From NCBI RefSeq assembly GCF_020382885.2, contig NC_058501.1, positions 13,241,501 through 13,305,500 of the forward strand: a stretch of DNA of 64,000 nt, given 5' to 3'. A program made the position numbers and the translations under genes. Below the pieces are notes generated by a model. The model was not told the DNA's origin. It saw only the letters and a program-made list of their open reading frames with translations, and searched no databases. The DNA comes from Scatophagus argus (Eukaryota; Chordata; Actinopteri; Scatophagidae). Below are positions 62,878 to 64,000 of this stretch, in pieces. The first letter of the stretch is position 1, and each line of letters starts with the position of its first letter.

Positions 62878-64000
62878 CTGAAAGACACACAGACAATCTC
62901 CTAGCTCATCCGAAGACAGCTTAGCTCTACATGTACACACTGGCCAACTTCCCACTCAATTTATTGTAAAAACTAAGAAGATGTAAACAATAAAGCATAC
63001 AATTGCAATTCCTTAAAATAGCATTGGAAGTTTTGCTGTAGATTCTCTCAGCATCAATTCAGCATTAATTTAAGCCTTCAATACCAAGACTGTGACAGCA
63101 GTACAACAATAAATCATGCATGGTATTTTCTTACAAGGGGCTGTGGATCTAGAATATGTCACATAATAAATTCTCAGACAGTTAAAAATCACTATAATTT
63201 TACTCTAATGTATTATGGATTGCCTGTAATATCACTCAGTCTGGGGTGAGACATTGTTAATTTCCAACAGCTGTTGAGGCTTTGAGGTAAGTTAATGATT
63301 AAATATAGACGGCCTGATTTATTAGTCTCAACACTATTGCTTCCAGGTCAATGCCATAAAGACAAAACATTTGTCTTGATATGCTTAAAAGCCAAGCTGT
63401 TCCATGCAAACCACATTTATTTTCTGGAATAAGAAAGTCGAACTTACAAAATGGCTATTGAAATGGCCATATTTTATTTCATATTAGCAGCCATAAAGAT
63501 AACAGATACTGTAGTCTGACAAAGGAATGTGTAAGAATGCAAAAGAGCTGAATATAATATTAAACAAATGATATAAGCAGCACTTGTCATTTATGTATTT
63601 CCCTTTCCCTTGATATTTTTTCTGTGTGTTAAAAAATTCTGGAGGGAATAATTATACACACACACACACAGCTTATACAGTATAAATAATAAGTACCCAA
63701 ATTCTGTACACACAAAACCCGTCTACTGCACCAACTAAGAGCAGTGTTAGTGCAGCTTTCTCGTTGTCTCTTCCTCTCTCCATTTGGAAACTGTTCAGCC
63801 AGCCAGCTGCCCAGTTCAGCCATGCGTTTTCTGCGGTCCACCCTCTCTACCTGTCTCACAAGTTCCCAGTATGCTACTGGGCCAGGCTGTAAAATCTCCC
63901 TCTGCCCGATCTACTCACACAACTGTCAGGCTATCTTGCCAGGACATAACAACTTCTAGTCCAGATTACTGATGCAATTCGATTACCAGCACCTCTCCAT
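62878..64000 (-). other. dnah11 intron (partial), contains an unassigned ORF
   Basis: The exon preceding 62877 should encode the end of the stalk coiled coil (an ANRLV-GL type stretch). It was not found before the right edge, so this intron exceeds 1.1 kb. A CA repeat lies near 63656-63670. Confidence 0.55.
63740..63924 (-). other. unassigned charged ORF, possible exon or relic
   Basis: Read on the minus strand, the frame opens after a TAG near 63925 and encodes REILQPGPVAYWELVRQ, then VERVDRRKRMAELGSWLAEQ and FPNGERKRQRE. The dense charge and absence of stops look protein-like, unlike random intron. An acceptor-like TTTTACAG precedes the PGPVAYWE part. It does not match any part of a dynein heavy chain that I know. 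It could be an exon of a nested gene, a decayed retroelement or chance. Confidence 0.25.

Noticed and set aside
1..64000. CRISPR array, operon or prophage
   Set aside because: The window is intron-rich vertebrate DNA; no regularly spaced repeats or bacterial-type gene clusters are present.

Overview
This is vertebrate nuclear DNA, almost certainly from a teleost fish. It has multi-exon genes with GT-AG introns, moderate AT richness, microsatellites and fish-type transposon relics. The proteins are vertebrate families, and introns are short (often 100-1000 bp). A percomorph origin is my guess from compactness, not something I can show. Six protein-coding genes are supported. Nearly all exon edges below were placed by hand from splice signals, with reading phase checked across every junction.

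Layout, left to right. (1) 2388-9114, minus: the first two coding exons of a FHOD3-type formin, the rest lying left of the window. (2) 10159-14516, plus: an intact 12-exon SLC6A19 (B0AT1-like) neutral amino-acid transporter, head-to-head with the formin about 1.0 kb away. (3) 15824-20474, plus: an intact 12-exon SLC6A18-like tandem paralogue whose ten internal exons have exactly the same lengths. (4) 22128-25987, plus: an intact 8-exon divergent ferroportin (SLC40A1-like). (5) 31514-48167, plus: rapgef5, a Rap guanine nucleotide exchange factor with a long and a probable short start, and one U12-type AT-AC intron. (6) 53164-62877, minus: the last 20 coding exons of an axonemal outer-arm dynein heavy chain, called dnah11 from sequence family plus synteny with rapgef5, continuing off the right edge.

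The genes are not one pathway. The left block (two brush-border-type amino-acid transporters and an iron exporter) is compatible with absorptive-epithelium expression. The right block (rapgef5 and dnah11, convergent) preserves the order and orientation I recall for human chromosome 7p15, but without CDCA7L between them. In human, FHOD3, SLC6A19/18 and RAPGEF5/DNAH11 lie on three different chromosomes, so this window joins three ancestral neighbourhoods.

Most interesting observations: the ferroportin paralogue keeps the transport residues and the hepcidin-binding cysteine but changes positions equivalent to human Tyr64 and His32; rapgef5 has a textbook AT-AC minor-spliceosome intron; slc6a19 intron 1 has a GC donor; a C-rich run just upstream of the formin start would be a strong G-quadruplex on the coding strand; a GATA-motif cluster lies where CDCA7L would be expected; and an unassigned charged ORF sits near the right edge. 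I found no RNA gene, CRISPR array or viral element.
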